From Solibacillus silvestris (GTDB lineage: Bacteria; Bacillota; Bacilli; Bacillales_A; Planococcaceae), in assembly GCA_001586195.1 (NCBI GenBank), contig CP014609.1, positions 3,555,001 to 3,619,000 on the forward strand: a stretch of DNA of 64,000 nucleotides, given 5' to 3'. The first letter of the stretch is position 1. Each line of letters opens with the position of its first letter. Of the stretch, positions 39,895 through 51,938 are shown one piece after another. A program made the translations under genes and the position numbers. The notes beneath the pieces are model-generated. The model searched no databases. It saw nothing but the letters and a program-made list of their open reading frames with translations, and was not told the origin of the DNA.

Positions 39895-41973
39895 TTATTC
39901 ACCTTTATTTTTTTTGATGATATCTTCTGCAATTGATTTTGGTACTTCTTCATAGTGATCGAACGTCATTGAGAATACACCGCGACCTTGAGTTGCAGAA
40001 CGTAAAGTTGTAGCATATCCGAACATTTCAGATAGTGGAACCATAGCACGTACTACTTGAGAGTTACCACGAGCTTCCATACCCTCTACGCGACCGCGAC
40101 GAGCAGTAATGTTACCCATAATATCACCAAGGTACTCTTCTGGAATTACAACTTCTACTTTCATCATTGGCTCTAAGATAACTGGGTTACATTTTTTAGC
40201 TGCTTCTTTTAAAGCCATAGATGCAGCGATTTTGAACGCCATTTCACTTGAGTCAACGTCATGGTAAGAACCGAATACTAATTTCGCTTTGATGTCGATT
40301 AGTGGGTAACCAGCAACAACACCGCGGTCAAGAGAGTCACGTAGACCCGCTTCTACTGCAGGGATGTATTCACGAGGTACAACACCACCAACGATAGCGT
40401 TTTCGAATTCGAAACCTTTACCCTCTTCGTTTGGAGAGAACTCGATCGTTACGTCACCGTATTGACCGCGACCACCAGATTGACGAGAGAATTTACCTTG
40501 AACTTTAGCTTCGCTACGGAATGTTTCACGGTAAGATACCATTGGAGCACCCACGTTAGCTTCAACTTTAAATTCACGTTTCATACGGTCAACTAAGATA
40601 TCAAGGTGAAGTTCACCCATACCAGAGATGATTGTTTGACCTGTTTCAGTGTCTGTATGTGCACGGAATGTTGGATCTTCTTCTTGTAGTTTTTGTAAAG
40701 CTTGACCCATTTTATCTTGGTCAGCTTTAGATTTTGGTTCTACAGAAAGAGAGATTACTGGCTCTGGGAAGTCCATTGACTCTAAGATAACAAGGTTTTT
40801 CTCGTCACATAGAGTATCACCTGTTGTAGTATCTTTAAGACCTACAGCAGCAGCGATATCACCAGAGTATACTTTTGCGATCTCTTCACGAGAGTTAGCG
40901 TGCATTTGTAGGATACGTCCTACACGCTCACGTTTACCTTTAGAAGAGTTTTGTACGTAAGAACCTGCTTCTAATGTACCTGAGTACACACGGAAGAATG
41001 TTAACTTACCTACGAATGGGTCTGTCATTACTTTGAATGCAAGAGCTGAGAACGGCTCTTCATCAGAAGAATGGCGGATGATTTCTTCTTCACCGTCAAC
41101 GTCAGTACCTTTAATAGCTTCTACGTCAGTAGGAGCTGGAAGGTAATCAACAGCAGCATCTAACATTTTACGAACACCTTTGTGTTTGAATGCTGTACCA
41201 CAAAGTACTGGGTAGAATTCTACCGCGATAGTAGCTTTACGGATTGCTGCTTTTAATTCTTCTTTAGTAATTTCTTCGCCTTCTAAGTATTTCTCCATAA
41301 GTTCTTCATCAACACTTGCAACAGCGTCGATTAATTTCTCACGGTACTCTTCAGCTTGATCCATGAATTCTGCAGGGATTTCACCTACAGTTACATCTGT
41401 ACCTTCATCGTTACCGTAGAAAGTAGCGTTCATTTCGATTAAATCGATAATTCCGCGGAACTCGTCTTCAGCACCGATTGGTAATTGGATTGGGTGAGCA
41501 TTAGCTTGTAAACGCTCGTGTAATGTACCTACAGAATATAGGAAGTCAGCTCCCATTTTATCCATCTTGTTGATGAATACGATACGAGGAACTCCATAAG
41601 TTGTAGCTTGACGCCATACTGTTTCAGTTTGAGGCTCAACACCTGATTGAGCATCTAATACTGTTACAGCACCATCAAGTACGCGTAAAGAACGTTCAAC
41701 TTCAACAGTGAAGTCTACGTGTCCTGGAGTATCGATGATGTTGATACGGTGACCGTTCCATTGAGCTGTTGTTGCAGCAGAAGTGATCGTGATACCACGC
41801 TCTTGTTCTTGCTCCATCCAGTCCATTTGAGAACCGCCATCATGAGTTTCACCGATTTTGTGAATCTTACCAGTGTAATAAAGGATACGCTCAGTAGTTG
41901 TTGTTTTACCAGCATCAATGTGAGCCATGATCCCAATATTACGTGTATTCTCTAGAGAGAATTCGCGTTTCAT
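39895..41973 (-). CDS. fusA: Elongation factor G
   Basis: EF-G of 692 residues, the translocase. G motifs: [27 protein letters not shown] and NKMDKMGAD. Domains II-V follow normally, with the end of domain IV ([18 protein letters not shown]) intact. It lies between rpsG and tuf, as in B. subtilis. Confidence 0.99.
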   Translation of the reverse strand: MKREFSLENTRNIGIMAHIDAGKTTTTERILYYTGKIHKIGETHDGGSQMDWMEQEQERGITITSAATTAQWNGHRINIIDTPGHVDFTVEVERSLRVLDGAVTVLDAQSGVEPQTETVWRQATTYGVPRIVFINKMDKMGADFLYSVGTLHERLQANAHPIQLPIGAEDEFRGIIDLIEMNATFYGNDEGTDVTVGEIPAEFMDQAEEYREKLIDAVASVDEELMEKYLEGEEITKEELKAAIRKATIAVEFYPVLCGTAFKHKGVRKMLDAAVDYLPAPTDVEAIKGTDVDGEEEIIRHSSDEEPFSALAFKVMTDPFVGKLTFFRVYSGTLEAGSYVQNSSKGKRERVGRILQMHANSREEIAKVYSGDIAAAVGLKDTTTGDTLCDEKNLVILESMDFPEPVISLSVEPKSKADQDKMGQALQKLQEEDPTFRAHTDTETGQTIISGMGELHLDILVDRMKREFKVEANVGAPMVSYRETFRSEAKVQGKFSRQSGGRGQYGDVTIEFSPNEEGKGFEFENAIVGGVVPREYIPAVEAGLRDSLDRGVVAGYPLIDIKAKLVFGSYHDVDSSEMAFKIAASMALKEAAKKCNPVILEPMMKVEVVIPEEYLGDIMGNITARRGRVEGMEARGNSQVVRAMVPLSEMFGYATTLRSATQGRGVFSMTFDHYEEVPKSIAEDIIKKNKGE

Positions 41974-42054
41974 AGGAAATTTCTCCTTCCATATTGGGTT
42001 AACTGTATAGATGGTAAAAATCTTAGCCCCAGCAACGCTAGAGCAAAGATCAAA

Positions 42055-42525
42055 TTACCAACGGTAGTGAGCGAATGCTTTGTTCGCTTCTGCCATTTTG
42101 TGCATATCTTCACGTTTCTTAACTGAAGCACCAGTGTTGTTAGATGCATCTAAGATTTCGTTAGCTAAGCGCTCTTCCATCGTTTTTTCTCCACGAAGAC
42201 GAGCATAGTTTACTAAATAACGTAAACCTAAAGTTGTACGACGTTCTGGACGAACTTCTACTGGCACTTGGTAGTTAGAACCACCAACACGACGAGCACG
42301 TACTTCTAATACAGGCATCACGTTGTTTAATGCAGCTTCAAATACTTCTAAAGCATTTTGACCCGAACGCTCTTGAACTAATTCGAAAGCTCCGTATAAA
42401 ATCTTTTGAGAAGTACCTCTTTTACCATCAATCATCATTTTGTTGATTAAACGAGTTACTAGTTTTGAGTTATAAAGTGGATCTGGTAACACGTCACGTT
42501 TGGAAACAGGACCTTTACGAGGCAT
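42055..42525 (-). CDS. rpsG: 30S ribosomal protein S7
   Basis: S7 of 156 residues, the head assembly initiator. The frame opens six codons earlier, but that part contains the ribosome binding site AAAGGAGG; the ATG at 42525 starts [40 protein letters not shown] is typical. Confidence 0.98.
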   Translation of the reverse strand: MPRKGPVSKRDVLPDPLYNSKLVTRLINKMMIDGKRGTSQKILYGAFELVQERSGQNALEVFEAALNNVMPVLEVRARRVGGSNYQVPVEVRPERRTTLGLRYLVNYARLRGEKTMEERLANEILDASNNTGASVKKREDMHKMAEANKAFAHYRW

Positions 42526-42566
42526 GTGTTTTCCTCCTTTCAAATCGTTGTATATTTAAACTTGAA

Positions 42567-42986
42567 TTATTTTTTTTCTTTAGGGCGTTTAGTACCGTAT
42601 TTAGAACGAGATTGTAAACGACCGTTAACACCAGCTGTATCAAGTGCACCACGAACGATGTGGTAACGTACTCCAGCTAAGTCTTTTACGCGTCCGCCAC
42701 GGATAAGAACTACACTGTGCTCTTGTAAGTTGTGACCTTCACCTGGGATATACGCAGTAACCTCAAGTTGGTTAGTTAAGCGTACACGAGCGTATTTACG
42801 TAAAGCCGAGTTCGGTTTACGTGGTGTCATTGTACCTACACGAGTACAAACTCCGCGTTTTTGAGGAGACTTAACGTCAGTTAAAGATTTTTTAAATGAG
42901 TTATATCCTTTGTTTAACGCTGGAGATTTTGATTTCGTGCTTTTAGATTGACGAGGCTTACGTACTAATTGGTTAATTGTAGGCAT
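42567..42986 (-). CDS. rpsL: 30S ribosomal protein S12
   Basis: S12 of 139 residues, at the decoding centre. Starts [13 protein letters not shown] and has the firmicute insertion [11 protein letters not shown]. Residue 56 is Arg (TMTPRKPNS), where E. coli, B. subtilis and M. tuberculosis have Lys; residue 104 is Ala ([12 protein letters not shown]), where they have Pro. Lys101 in the same loop is retained. Both positions are classical streptomycin-response sites. Otherwise the protein is standard. It heads the rpsL-rpsG-fusA-tuf group after rplGB. Confidence 0.98.
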   Translation of the reverse strand: MPTINQLVRKPRQSKSTKSKSPALNKGYNSFKKSLTDVKSPQKRGVCTRVGTMTPRKPNSALRKYARVRLTNQLEVTAYIPGEGHNLQEHSVVLIRGGRVKDLAGVRYHIVRGALDTAGVNGRLQSRSKYGTKRPKEKK

Positions 42987-43086
42987 CGATTTGTCCTCCC
43001 TTCATTTTTTCCTTGTTTCAATACCACACATCCAGGTGGTTCATTTTTTGGGTAAAAACAAAGTCTTTGTGTACTTTACACAAAAA

Positions 43087-43338
43087 CTACATCGCAGTAA
43101 TCGCAACAACTGCAGCTCCAACATGAATGCCGCAAGCTTTACCAAGTTCTTTCTTTGAATCGACGTAATTAACTGGTACACCGATTTCTTTCGCGAGAAG
43201 AATGGCCGGATCGGTTACCCATTTGTCTGCATCGATTGCGACAAAAAGAGCTGTTACTTGTCCAGCATACATTGCTTTCACTGCTTGCTTTATACCTATG
43301 ATTGTTTTACTGGCCTGTTTTACTTGATCGTAAGACAT
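43087..43338 (-). CDS. rplGB: L7Ae-family ribosomal protein (YbxF)
   Basis: A small L7Ae-type protein of 83 residues that binds kink-turn RNA; in B. subtilis YbxF lies in the same place between rpoC and rpsL. The start MSYDQVKQASKTIIGIKQAV and GKACGIHVGAAVVAITAM are typical. An ATG two codons earlier lies only two bases from AGGAGG, so the ATG at 43338, eight bases away, is preferred. Confidence 0.93.
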   Translation of the reverse strand: MSYDQVKQASKTIIGIKQAVKAMYAGQVTALFVAIDADKWVTDPAILLAKEIGVPVNYVDSKKELGKACGIHVGAAVVAITAM

Positions 43339-43465
43339 TTTCATATCCTCCTAAGTACAGACAGTTAACTATCAACCTTCAATATATTATCATTCCAAAC
43401 TTACACTGTCAACAGATTTCTTATGAAAGTATGTTGGTTAATATTTATTTCAAGGAAGTTTTCAA

Positions 43466-43502
43466 GAAAATCTCCCGTCAGAGAATAGTCTCTGACGGGA
43501 TC
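43466..43502 (-). terminator. Terminator after rpoC
   Basis: TCCCGTCAGAG (43473-43483) pairs with CTCTGACGGGA (43490-43500), 11 bp with a six-base loop. On the minus strand it is followed by GATTTTCTT. It separates rpoC from rplGB, at least in part. Confidence 0.85.
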
Positions 43503-43518
43503 TCTTCATTATATACTG

Positions 43519-46500
43519 CTATTCAGCTGTAATTACTTCTGCTGATTCTTCTTGCTCCATACGGATTTGACGGTAACGTTGCATACCAGTACCAGCCGGA
43601 ACTAGTTTACCGATAATTACGTTTTCCTTCAGACCTAGAAGCTCATCACGTTTACCTTTAATTGCAGCATCCGTTAACACACGTGTTGTTTCTTGGAATG
43701 ATGCAGCTGATAAGAATGATTCTGTTTCAAGAGAAGCTTTTGTAATACCTAAAATGACAGGACGGCAAGTTGCTGGTGTTTTACCGCTAAGTACGGCTTC
43801 AGCATTCGCCTCAGAGAATTGGTGAATATCAAGAAGTGAACCTGGTAATAACTCAGTGTCACCTGCTTCAATCACACGCACTTTACGAAGCATTTGGCGA
43901 ACCATTACTTCGATGTGTTTGTCTCCGATTTCTACCCCTTGCATACGGTATACTTTCTGTACTTCTTTTAATAAATATTCTTGAACTGTCGATACATCTT
44001 TAACTTTTAATAATTGCTTCGGATCGATAGAACCTTCAGACAATGTTTGACCCGCTATAATTGTGTCGCCTTCTGCTACTTTTAGACGCGCGTTATAAGG
44101 TGCTTGGTATTTACGTGTTTCCACATCACCTTGGATTGTTACTTCTTTAAGACCTTCACGAATTTCTTCAATTTCTACTACTGTACCAGTAATTTCAGAA
44201 ATGACTGCTTGACCTTTAGGGTTACGCGCCTCGAAAATTTCCTGGATACGTGGAAGACCTTGTGTAATATCGTTTCCGGCTACCCCACCAGTATGGAATG
44301 TACGCATCGTTAACTGTGTACCTGGTTCACCGATAGATTGTGCAGCAATAATACCAACTGCTTCACCAACTTCTACCCCTTCACCAGTAGCTAAGTTCAT
44401 ACCGTAACATTTTTTACATACACCGTGTTTTGTATTACATGTAAATGCAGAACGGATTGTAATTTCTTTGATATTTGCATCATCGATTACGCGAGCAATA
44501 TCTTGTGTAATTAAACCATCACGCTCTACGATAACCGCTCCTGTTTCTGGATGGCGAACTGTTTTCTTCACGTAACGACCAACAATACGTTCGTCTAACG
44601 CTTCAATCAATTCGTTTCCTTCCATTAATGAACCGATTAATAAACCGCGGTCAGTACCACAGTCGTCTTCACGAACGATAACATCTTGTGCTACGTCAAC
44701 TAAACGACGAGTTAAGTAACCTGAGTCGGCAGTTTTTAGTGCTGTATCGGCAAGACCTTTACGAGCACCGTGTGTAGAGATGAAGTACTCTAATACTGTT
44801 AAACCTTCACGGAATGAAGACTTGATTGGTAACTCGATGATACGACCAGCCGGGTTGGCCATCAGACCACGCATACCAGCTAACTGTGTAAAGTTCGATG
44901 CGTTACCACGGGCACCAGAGTCAGACATCATGAAGATCGGGTTAGTTTTTTGTAAAGATTTCATCAGCTTGCCTTGAATTTCATCTTTCGCAGCTGTCCA
45001 TACGTTAATAACTCGGTTATAACGCTCTTCCTCAGTAATTAAACCACGGCGGAACTGGATCATTACTTTATCTACTTTGCTTTGGGCTTCCTCAAGGATT
45101 ACGCCTTTATCCGGTAATACGACGATGTCAGATACACCTACTGTAATACCTGCACGAGTAGAATATTTGAAACCTAAGTTTTTCATGCGGTCAAGCATCT
45201 TAGAAGTTTCTGTAATGTGGAACTCTTTAAATACTTCAGCAATAACATTCCCTAAGAATTTTTTACGGAAAGGATCTACTACAGGCATATTTGTGAAGTG
45301 CTTCGCTAACATAGCACGGCGTTGTGCTTCAATTTTTTCTGATTCAGATAAATCAGCATAGCCTTCTGTTGCTTCGATTTCTTTCAGTAATTCTTCGTCA
45401 ATTGTTAAGTTCACGAAGTACTTTTCAGGTGTTTTTTGCTCTAAGTTGACTGAAGTCGGCTCATTAATATAAGGGAATGAGCGTGGTAAAATTTCATTGA
45501 AGATTACTTTACCTACAGTCGATAATAGGAACATTTTATTTTGTTCTTCTGTAAATGTCGGGTTATTTAATGAGCTTGCTTTAATCGCAATACGAGAGTG
45601 TAAATGTACATGACCGTTTTGGTAGGCGATTAACACTTCGTTTGAATCATTAAATACAGCACCTTCACCACGAGCACCTTCACGCTCAAGTGTTAAGTAA
45701 TAGTTACCTAATACCATATCCTGAGATGGAGTTACTACCGGTTTCCCGTCTTTCGGGTTAAGGATGTTTTGTGCCGCTAACATAAGTAAACGGGCTTCTG
45801 CTTGTGCCTCAGCTGATAATGGAACGTGAACCGCCATTTGGTCACCATCGAAGTCAGCGTTATAAGCTGTACATACTAATGGGTGAAGACGGATTGCACG
45901 GCCTTCTACTAGTGTAGGCTCGAATGCTTGGATACCAAGACGGTGTAATGTCGGTGCACGGTTAAGTAATACCGGATGCTCACGAATTACATCTTCTAAT
46001 ACGTCCCAAACTTCATTGTGTAAACGCTCAATTTTACGTTTTGCACTCTTGATGTTATGGGCAAGGCCACGTTCCACTAACTCTTTCATTACGAAAGGTT
46101 TGAACAGTTCGATTGCCATTTCTTTTGGAAGACCACATTGGTACATTTTTAAGTTAGGACCTACTACGATAACCGAACGACCAGAGTAGTCTACACGTTT
46201 ACCAAGTAAGTTTTGACGGAAACGACCTTGTTTCCCTTTCAGCATATGTGAAAGTGATTTTAAAGGACGGTTACCAGGACCTGTTACAGGACGGCCACGA
46301 CGACCATTATCGATTAATGCATCAACCGCTTCTTGTAACATACGTTTCTCGTTTTGAACGATAATGCTTGGTGCACCAAGGTCAAGTAAACGTTTTAAAC
46401 GGTTGTTACGGTTAATAACACGACGGTAAAGGTCATTTAAGTCAGATGTAGCAAAACGTCCACCATCTAATTGCACCATCGGACGAAGCTCTGGTGGAAT

Positions 46501-47199
46501 TACCGGTAGTACATCTAAAATCATCCACTCTGGTTTGTTGCCTGAGTTACGGAATGACTCTACTACTTCTAAACGTTTAATCGCACGTGTACGGCGTTGG
46601 CCTTGTGCAGATTTTAACTCTTCTTTTAAAACTTGTGTTTCATCTTCTAAGTCAATTTTTTCTAAAAGACGTTTAATCGCTTCAGCACCCATTGCTGCTT
46701 CGAATTCACTGCCATACTTTTCACGGTATGCACGGTATTCTTTTTCAGAAAGTAAGTCTTTATAGCCTAAAGACGTTTGACCTGGCTCGATTACTACATA
46801 TGAAGCAAAGTAAATTACTTCTTCCAATGCACGTGGAGACATATCTAAAATAAGACCCATACGGCTTGGAATACCTTTGAAGTACCAAATATGTGATACA
46901 GGTGCTGCTAGTTCGATATGTCCTTGGCGTTCACGGCGAACTTTCGAACGCGTTACTTCTACGCCACAGCGGTCACAAACAACACCTTTATAACGTACGC
47001 GCTTATATTTACCACAGTGACATTCCCAGTCTTTAGTTGGTCCAAAAATACGTTCACAGAATAGACCATCTTTTTCTGGTTTTAATGTACGGTAGTTAAT
47101 TGTTTCTGGTTTTTTTACTTCTCCGTATGACCAAGAACGGATCTTGTCAGGTGAAGCTAAACCAATTTTCATATATTCAAATTCATTAACATCGATCAA
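43519..47199 (-). CDS. rpoC: RNA polymerase subunit beta-prime
   Basis: Beta-prime of 1226 residues. The N-terminal zinc site ([20 protein letters not shown]) and the catalytic [12 protein letters not shown] are complete, as are the bridge-helix region and the second zinc site ([13 protein letters not shown] with an upstream Cys). The start codon is TTG at 47199, preceded by AAAGGGAGGT at good spacing. It follows rpoB with an unusual terminator-like hairpin in the 147-base gap. Confidence 0.99.
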   Translation of the reverse strand: MIDVNEFEYMKIGLASPDKIRSWSYGEVKKPETINYRTLKPEKDGLFCERIFGPTKDWECHCGKYKRVRYKGVVCDRCGVEVTRSKVRRERQGHIELAAPVSHIWYFKGIPSRMGLILDMSPRALEEVIYFASYVVIEPGQTSLGYKDLLSEKEYRAYREKYGSEFEAAMGAEAIKRLLEKIDLEDETQVLKEELKSAQGQRRTRAIKRLEVVESFRNSGNKPEWMILDVLPVIPPELRPMVQLDGGRFATSDLNDLYRRVINRNNRLKRLLDLGAPSIIVQNEKRMLQEAVDALIDNGRRGRPVTGPGNRPLKSLSHMLKGKQGRFRQNLLGKRVDYSGRSVIVVGPNLKMYQCGLPKEMAIELFKPFVMKELVERGLAHNIKSAKRKIERLHNEVWDVLEDVIREHPVLLNRAPTLHRLGIQAFEPTLVEGRAIRLHPLVCTAYNADFDGDQMAVHVPLSAEAQAEARLLMLAAQNILNPKDGKPVVTPSQDMVLGNYYLTLEREGARGEGAVFNDSNEVLIAYQNGHVHLHSRIAIKASSLNNPTFTEEQNKMFLLSTVGKVIFNEILPRSFPYINEPTSVNLEQKTPEKYFVNLTIDEELLKEIEATEGYADLSESEKIEAQRRAMLAKHFTNMPVVDPFRKKFLGNVIAEVFKEFHITETSKMLDRMKNLGFKYSTRAGITVGVSDIVVLPDKGVILEEAQSKVDKVMIQFRRGLITEEERYNRVINVWTAAKDEIQGKLMKSLQKTNPIFMMSDSGARGNASNFTQLAGMRGLMANPAGRIIELPIKSSFREGLTVLEYFISTHGARKGLADTALKTADSGYLTRRLVDVAQDVIVREDDCGTDRGLLIGSLMEGNELIEALDERIVGRYVKKTVRHPETGAVIVERDGLITQDIARVIDDANIKEITIRSAFTCNTKHGVCKKCYGMNLATGEGVEVGEAVGIIAAQSIGEPGTQLTMRTFHTGGVAGNDITQGLPRIQEIFEARNPKGQAVISEITGTVVEIEEIREGLKEVTIQGDVETRKYQAPYNARLKVAEGDTIIAGQTLSEGSIDPKQLLKVKDVSTVQEYLLKEVQKVYRMQGVEIGDKHIEVMVRQMLRKVRVIEAGDTELLPGSLLDIHQFSEANAEAVLSGKTPATCRPVILGITKASLETESFLSAASFQETTRVLTDAAIKGKRDELLGLKENVIIGKLVPAGTGMQRYRQIRMEQEESAEVITAE

Positions 47200-47305
47200 G
47201 GAGCCTACCTCCCTTTAGTTATAAGTCGTAAATGACTTTTAATGTAGCTCTACACTTACAAAATTTCATATTAGGCCATAATGAAACTTGCATCTAAAAT
47301 ATAAG

Positions 47306-47336
47306 AAAAATCGGGCAGGGCATATACCTGCCCGAT
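47306..47336 (-). terminator. Terminator-like hairpin between rpoB and rpoC
   Basis: ATCGGGCAGG (47310-47319) pairs with CCTGCCCGAT (47327-47336), a perfect 10-bp GC-rich stem with a seven-base loop. On the minus strand it runs into five T. It starts about ten bases after the rpoB stop codon and looks like an intrinsic terminator inside an operon that must be read through. Confidence 0.8.
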
Positions 47337-47346
47337 TCAATTGAAG

Positions 47347-50300
47347 TTATTCAAATGATTCTACTGGGTCTTCTTCTTTATCATTAGATCGTTCGACAGG
47401 TGCAGCTACTTCATCTTCATCGTCAAGGTCGCGTAATTCCACTTCCTCGTCATTGATTGTAAGCATCTTCACATCCATACCTAATGATTGAAGTTCTTTA
47501 ATTAATACTTTAAATGATTCTGGAACACCTGGTTCTGGAACACTTTCACCTTTTACGATTGCTTCGTATGTTTTCACACGACCTACAACGTCATCCGATT
47601 TTACAGTTAAAATCTCTTGTAACGTGTATGCTGCACCGTATGCTTCAAGTGCCCAAACCTCCATCTCACCAAAGCGCTGACCACCGAATTGTGCTTTACC
47701 ACCAAGCGGCTGTTGCGTTACTAATGAGTAAGGTCCAGTTGAACGTGCATGAAGTTTATCGTCAACCATGTGCGCTAGTTTGATCATGTACATGATACCA
47801 ACAGAAACACGGCTATCGAATGGCTCACCTGAACGTCCATCATAAAGAATTGTTTTACCATCACGGTTCATACCAGCTTCTTCCATCGTTTCCCAAACAT
47901 CGGCTTCGTTGGCACCATCGAATACTGGTGAAGCCATATGAATACCTAAGTAGCGTGAAGCCATACCTAGGTGTAGCTCAAGCACTTGTCCGATGTTCAT
48001 ACGTGAAGGTACCCCTAGTGGGTTAAGCATGATATCAACTGGAGTTCCGTCCGGCATGAACGGCATATCCTCTTCCGGTAAGATACGAGAAATTACACCT
48101 TTGTTACCGTGACGTCCGGCCATTTTGTCACCAACGCGGATTTTACGTTTTTGAACAATATAAGCACGAACTAATTGGTTTACACCTGGTGGTAATTCAT
48201 CGCCGTCTTCACGGTTGAATACTTTTACATCTAAAATGATACCGCCAGCTCCGTGTGGTACACGTAGAGACGTATCACGTACTTCACGCGCTTTTTCACC
48301 AAAGATAGCATGTAATAAACGCTCTTCCGCAGTTAACTCTGTAACTCCTTTAGGCGTAACTTTACCTACTAGAATGTCACCATCGCGAACTTCTGCACCA
48401 ATACGGATAATTCCGCGGTCGTCCAAGTTACGAAGTGCATCTTCACCCACGTTTGGAATATCACGTGTGATTTCTTCAGGTCCAAGCTTTGTATCACGAG
48501 ACTCTGATTCATATTCTTCAATATGAACAGAAGTATATACATCGTCTTTAACAAGGCGTTCGCTCATAATTACAGCATCCTCGTAGTTGAAGCCGTCCCA
48601 TGTCATGAACGCAACAAGTACGTTTTGACCAAGTGCTAATTCGCCTTTTTCCATAGATGGACCATCAGCTAAAATATCACGAGGTTTTACACGGTCGCCA
48701 ACTTTTACGATTGGACGTTGGTTATAAGAAGTACCTTGGTTAGAACGAATGAATTTTTGTAATTTATATTTTGTTAAATCGCCTTTAACTTCTTTGCCAT
48801 CTACTACTTCAATACGACGTACGTGAATTGAACGCGCTTCTACATGTTCAACAATACCATCGAATTTGGCAACTACAGCAGCACCAGAATCACGTGCATC
48901 TACGTGCTCCATACCCGTACCAACGAATGGTGCGTTTGGATATAGTAATGGAACAGCTTGACGTTGCATGTTCGCTCCCATTAACGCACGGTTTGAGTCG
49001 TCGTTTTCTAAGAACGGAATACATGCTGTCGCAGCAGATACTACTTGTTTAGGCGATACATCCATGTAGTCGATGCGGTCTTTAGAGAATACAGTGTTGT
49101 CACCACGGAAACGTCCAACAACTTCTTCATTCGCAAAAGTACCGTCTTCATTTAGGATTGAGTTCGCTTGTGCTACTACATAGTTATCTTCTTCGTCAGC
49201 AGTTAAGTAATGAATTTCACTCGTTACAGCACCTGTTTCTGGATCAACACGGCGGTAAGGAGTTTCAATGAAGCCAAACTTGTTTACTTTTGCGAAAGAA
49301 GATAATGAGTTAATAAGACCGATGTTTGGTCCCTCAGGCGTCTCGATCGGACACATACGACCATAGTGAGAGTAGTGAACGTCACGTACTTCCATACCAG
49401 CACGCTCACGTGTTAAACCACCAGGCCCTAATGCAGACAGACGACGCTTATGCGTTAATTCTGCTAACGGATTTGTTTGGTCCATGAATTGAGACAATTG
49501 AGAGCTACCAAAGAACTCTTTAATTGAAGCGATAACAGGACGGATATTGATTAATTGCTGTGGTACGATTGCTGCTGTGTCGTTAATTGACATACGCTCA
49601 CGTACTACACGCTCCATACGAGATAAACCGATACGGAATTGGTTTTGTAGTAATTCGCCAACAGAACGTAAACGACGGTTACCTAAATGGTCAATATCAT
49701 CTGTGTTACCAACGTCATATAATAAGTTGAAGAAGTATGATACTGATGCCAATACATCGGCTGGAGTAATATTTTTCACTTCTTCATCTACATAGGCGTT
49801 TGAAATAACATTAATTTCTTTTTGCGCTTCATCATTTGGTGCAAAGATTTTAACCGACTGAATTGTAATATCATCTTCCAATACACCACCAACTTGGTTT
49901 AATGTACGGAAACCGACACCACTTTCTAAATAAGGAATTAACTTATCCAGATTACGGCGGTCTAATAATGTACCTGCTTCTACGATAATTTCCCCTGTAT
50001 CAGGATCCACTAACGTTTCTGCAATCGTTTGGTTGAATAAACGATTTTTGATATGAAGCTTTTTGTTCATTTTGTAACGACCAACATTCGCTAAATCATA
50101 GCGTTTTGCATCGAAGAAGCGAGAATATAATAAGTTCTTCGCAGATTCAACTGTTGGTGGTTCACCTGGACGTAAGCGTTCATAGATTTCAAGAAGGGCC
50201 TTTTCAGTACCTTCCGTGTTATCTTTTTCTAACGTATTACGTAAATATTCATTGTCGCCAATGATATCTAAAATTTCTTGATCCGAGCCAAAACCTAATG

Positions 50301-50892
50301 CACGTAAAAGCACCGTTACTGGTAATTTACGTGTACGATCGATACGTACATAAACAACGTCTTTAGCATCTGTTTCATATTCAAGCCATGCACCACGGTT
50401 TGGAATAACCGTTGCACCAAAGCCTTTTTTACCGTTTTTATCCGTTTTTTCGTGGAAGTATACACTTGGAGAACGAACTAACTGTGAAACAATTACACGC
50501 TCAGCACCGTTAATAATAAACGTACCTGTTTCCGTCATTAATGGGAAATCACCCATAAAGACGTCTTGCTCTTTCACTTCGTTTGTTTCTTTGTTGTGCA
50601 AACGTACTTTTACACGTAATGGTGCAGCATAAGTAACGTCACGCTCTTTACATTCATCCACATCATACTTAGGTTCTCCTAAAGTATAGTCGACGAATTC
50701 TAATGAAAGATTACCTGTAAAATCTTCGATTGGAGAAATGTCGTGGAACATCTCGCGCAACCCTTCTTCAAGGAACCACTCATAAGATGCTGTTTGGATT
50801 TCGATTAGATTCGGAAGTTCCAGCACCTCACTAATACGCGCAAAGCTTCTACGCTGGCGGTGTTGTCCGTACTGAACTAGTTGACCTGTCAA
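47347..50892 (-). CDS. rpoB: RNA polymerase subunit beta
   Basis: Beta subunit of about 1181 residues. The rifampicin-contact region ([20 protein letters not shown], then [20 protein letters not shown]) is wild-type at all classical positions. The C-terminal [20 protein letters not shown] is standard, followed by an acidic tail. The frame is open to a GTG at 50901, but the sequence GAGGGGTGA there is better read as ribosome binding site for a TTG at 50892. That TTG gives the family start [17 protein letters not shown], as in B. subtilis. A long leader with an attenuator-like hairpin precedes it. Confidence 0.98.
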   Translation of the reverse strand: MTGQLVQYGQHRQRRSFARISEVLELPNLIEIQTASYEWFLEEGLREMFHDISPIEDFTGNLSLEFVDYTLGEPKYDVDECKERDVTYAAPLRVKVRLHNKETNEVKEQDVFMGDFPLMTETGTFIINGAERVIVSQLVRSPSVYFHEKTDKNGKKGFGATVIPNRGAWLEYETDAKDVVYVRIDRTRKLPVTVLLRALGFGSDQEILDIIGDNEYLRNTLEKDNTEGTEKALLEIYERLRPGEPPTVESAKNLLYSRFFDAKRYDLANVGRYKMNKKLHIKNRLFNQTIAETLVDPDTGEIIVEAGTLLDRRNLDKLIPYLESGVGFRTLNQVGGVLEDDITIQSVKIFAPNDEAQKEINVISNAYVDEEVKNITPADVLASVSYFFNLLYDVGNTDDIDHLGNRRLRSVGELLQNQFRIGLSRMERVVRERMSINDTAAIVPQQLINIRPVIASIKEFFGSSQLSQFMDQTNPLAELTHKRRLSALGPGGLTRERAGMEVRDVHYSHYGRMCPIETPEGPNIGLINSLSSFAKVNKFGFIETPYRRVDPETGAVTSEIHYLTADEEDNYVVAQANSILNEDGTFANEEVVGRFRGDNTVFSKDRIDYMDVSPKQVVSAATACIPFLENDDSNRALMGANMQRQAVPLLYPNAPFVGTGMEHVDARDSGAAVVAKFDGIVEHVEARSIHVRRIEVVDGKEVKGDLTKYKLQKFIRSNQGTSYNQRPIVKVGDRVKPRDILADGPSMEKGELALGQNVLVAFMTWDGFNYEDAVIMSERLVKDDVYTSVHIEEYESESRDTKLGPEEITRDIPNVGEDALRNLDDRGIIRIGAEVRDGDILVGKVTPKGVTELTAEERLLHAIFGEKAREVRDTSLRVPHGAGGIILDVKVFNREDGDELPPGVNQLVRAYIVQKRKIRVGDKMAGRHGNKGVISRILPEEDMPFMPDGTPVDIMLNPLGVPSRMNIGQVLELHLGMASRYLGIHMASPVFDGANEADVWETMEEAGMNRDGKTILYDGRSGEPFDSRVSVGIMYMIKLAHMVDDKLHARSTGPYSLVTQQPLGGKAQFGGQRFGEMEVWALEAYGAAYTLQEILTVKSDDVVGRVKTYEAIVKGESVPEPGVPESFKVLIKELQSLGMDVKMLTINDEEVELRDLDDEDEVAAPVERSNDKEEDPVESFE

Positions 50893-50958
50893 CTCATTCA
50901 CCCCTCAATAAAGCGATAATAGGTCTTTGCAAAAACATACAAATAGTGTATGATTTCG

Positions 50959-51001
50959 AAAGACAAAAAGAAAACGAGACTTTTTTTAAACCTCATTTTC
51001 G
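50959..51001 (-). terminator. Attenuator-like hairpin in the rpoB leader
   Basis: GAAAATGAG (51000-50992) and CTCGTTTTC (50978-50970) pair on the minus strand with one G-U pair, followed by TTTTTG. An overlapping AACC/GGTT stem just upstream would be mutually exclusive with it. It lies within the transcribed leader, about 70 bases before rpoB. Confidence 0.65.
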
Positions 51002-51091
51002 GTTAAACTTAACTTATTCTTAGCAGTATACCCGTAACTTTGAATATTTAATGCAAAAGGGCATACTACCTCAAAATAATAATTTTGCATT

Positions 51092-51120
51092 TTATTATGT
51101 TATCATACTCAATTTGTCAA
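51092..51120 (-). promoter_or_regulatory. Sigma-A promoter of rpoB
   Basis: TTGACA (51120-51115) and TAATAA (51097-51092) are 17 bases apart on the minus strand. An overlapping TTGACT/TAACAT pair, also 17 bases apart, lies six bases upstream. Transcription from here gives a leader of about 190 bases. Confidence 0.75.
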
Positions 51121-51144
51121 GTCAATATTGGAAACTAATCTTAC

Positions 51145-51747
51145 TTATTTTTTTGCACGAATAATCCAATATCCTTTTTTCTTCTCAACGACATCTACTT
51201 CTGAAAACATTTCTTCTAAATGACTCATAGTTGATGGAGCGCCTTGCTTCTTCTGAATAACAATCCACAGCTCACCATTTTCCTCCAACAATTCATATGC
51301 ACCGTCATAAAACTTAAAGATCGTTTCTTTACCGGCACGAATTGGAGGATTTGTTAATACAGCAGCTACTTTCGTCCCAGGTTCTACAGCCGCTAATCCA
51401 TCGCTTTCAAAAATACGTACATTTTGAACCCCGTTAAGCTGGGCATTTTTTTGAGACAAACTAACCGCTCGTGAATTTATATCCATCATGTAAATTTCAC
51501 GATCAGGGTTGTTTTTTGCAATCGATAATCCGATTGGTCCATAGCCACAACCTACATCAAGCAAAACACCATCAATTTTAGGCATTTCAAACACATCGAT
51601 TAGTACACGGGAACCAAAATCTACTTCGCTTTTACTGAATACACCCGTATCCGTTTCAAACGTAAATGTATTGCCTAATAAAGTGAATTTCCATTGGCGT
51701 GGTTTACTCTCAGTTTGAGGCTTATTTGAATAATAATGTTCAGACAT
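51145..51747 (-). CDS. ybxB: Class I SAM-dependent methyltransferase (YbxB, RsmC-like)
   Basis: Methyltransferase of 200 residues, of the RsmC group that makes m2G in 16S rRNA. The SAM-binding motif LLDVGCGYGPIGLSIA and the catalytic NPPI (family NPPF/Y) are present. The frame extends well upstream, but AAGGAGG and the ATG at 51747 fix the start at MSEHYYSNKPQ. It lies between rplL and rpoB, as in B. subtilis. The exact rRNA target is inferred from the family. Confidence 0.9.
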   Translation of the reverse strand: MSEHYYSNKPQTESKPRQWKFTLLGNTFTFETDTGVFSKSEVDFGSRVLIDVFEMPKIDGVLLDVGCGYGPIGLSIAKNNPDREIYMMDINSRAVSLSQKNAQLNGVQNVRIFESDGLAAVEPGTKVAAVLTNPPIRAGKETIFKFYDGAYELLEENGELWIVIQKKQGAPSTMSHLEEMFSEVDVVEKKKGYWIIRAKK

Positions 51748-51857
51748 GCAACACGCCTCCTTAGAAAAAATACATTTTGCGCTAATTTGTGCAAAATGAT
51801 GTCTTTTCATGTGGGTTACTATAAAAATCAATATTTTCATATCCACAAAAGTTAATA

Positions 51858-51893
51858 AAGAAAAGCCCGCCGCAAAATTGTGACGAGCTTTCC
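51858..51893 (-). terminator. Terminator of rplJ-rplL
   Basis: AAGCTCGTC (51890-51882) pairs with GGCGGGCTT (51871-51863) on the minus strand with G-U pairs, then TTTTCTTTATT. It follows rplL and overlaps the space before ybxB. Confidence 0.8.
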
Positions 51894-51938
51894 TTATTAA
51901 ACTAAGCTCATAGCTTAGCAATTAAAGTTAAACTAAAA

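Noticed and set aside
49370-49530. Rifampicin-resistance changes in rpoB
   Set aside because: The rifampicin-contact residues are all wild-type.
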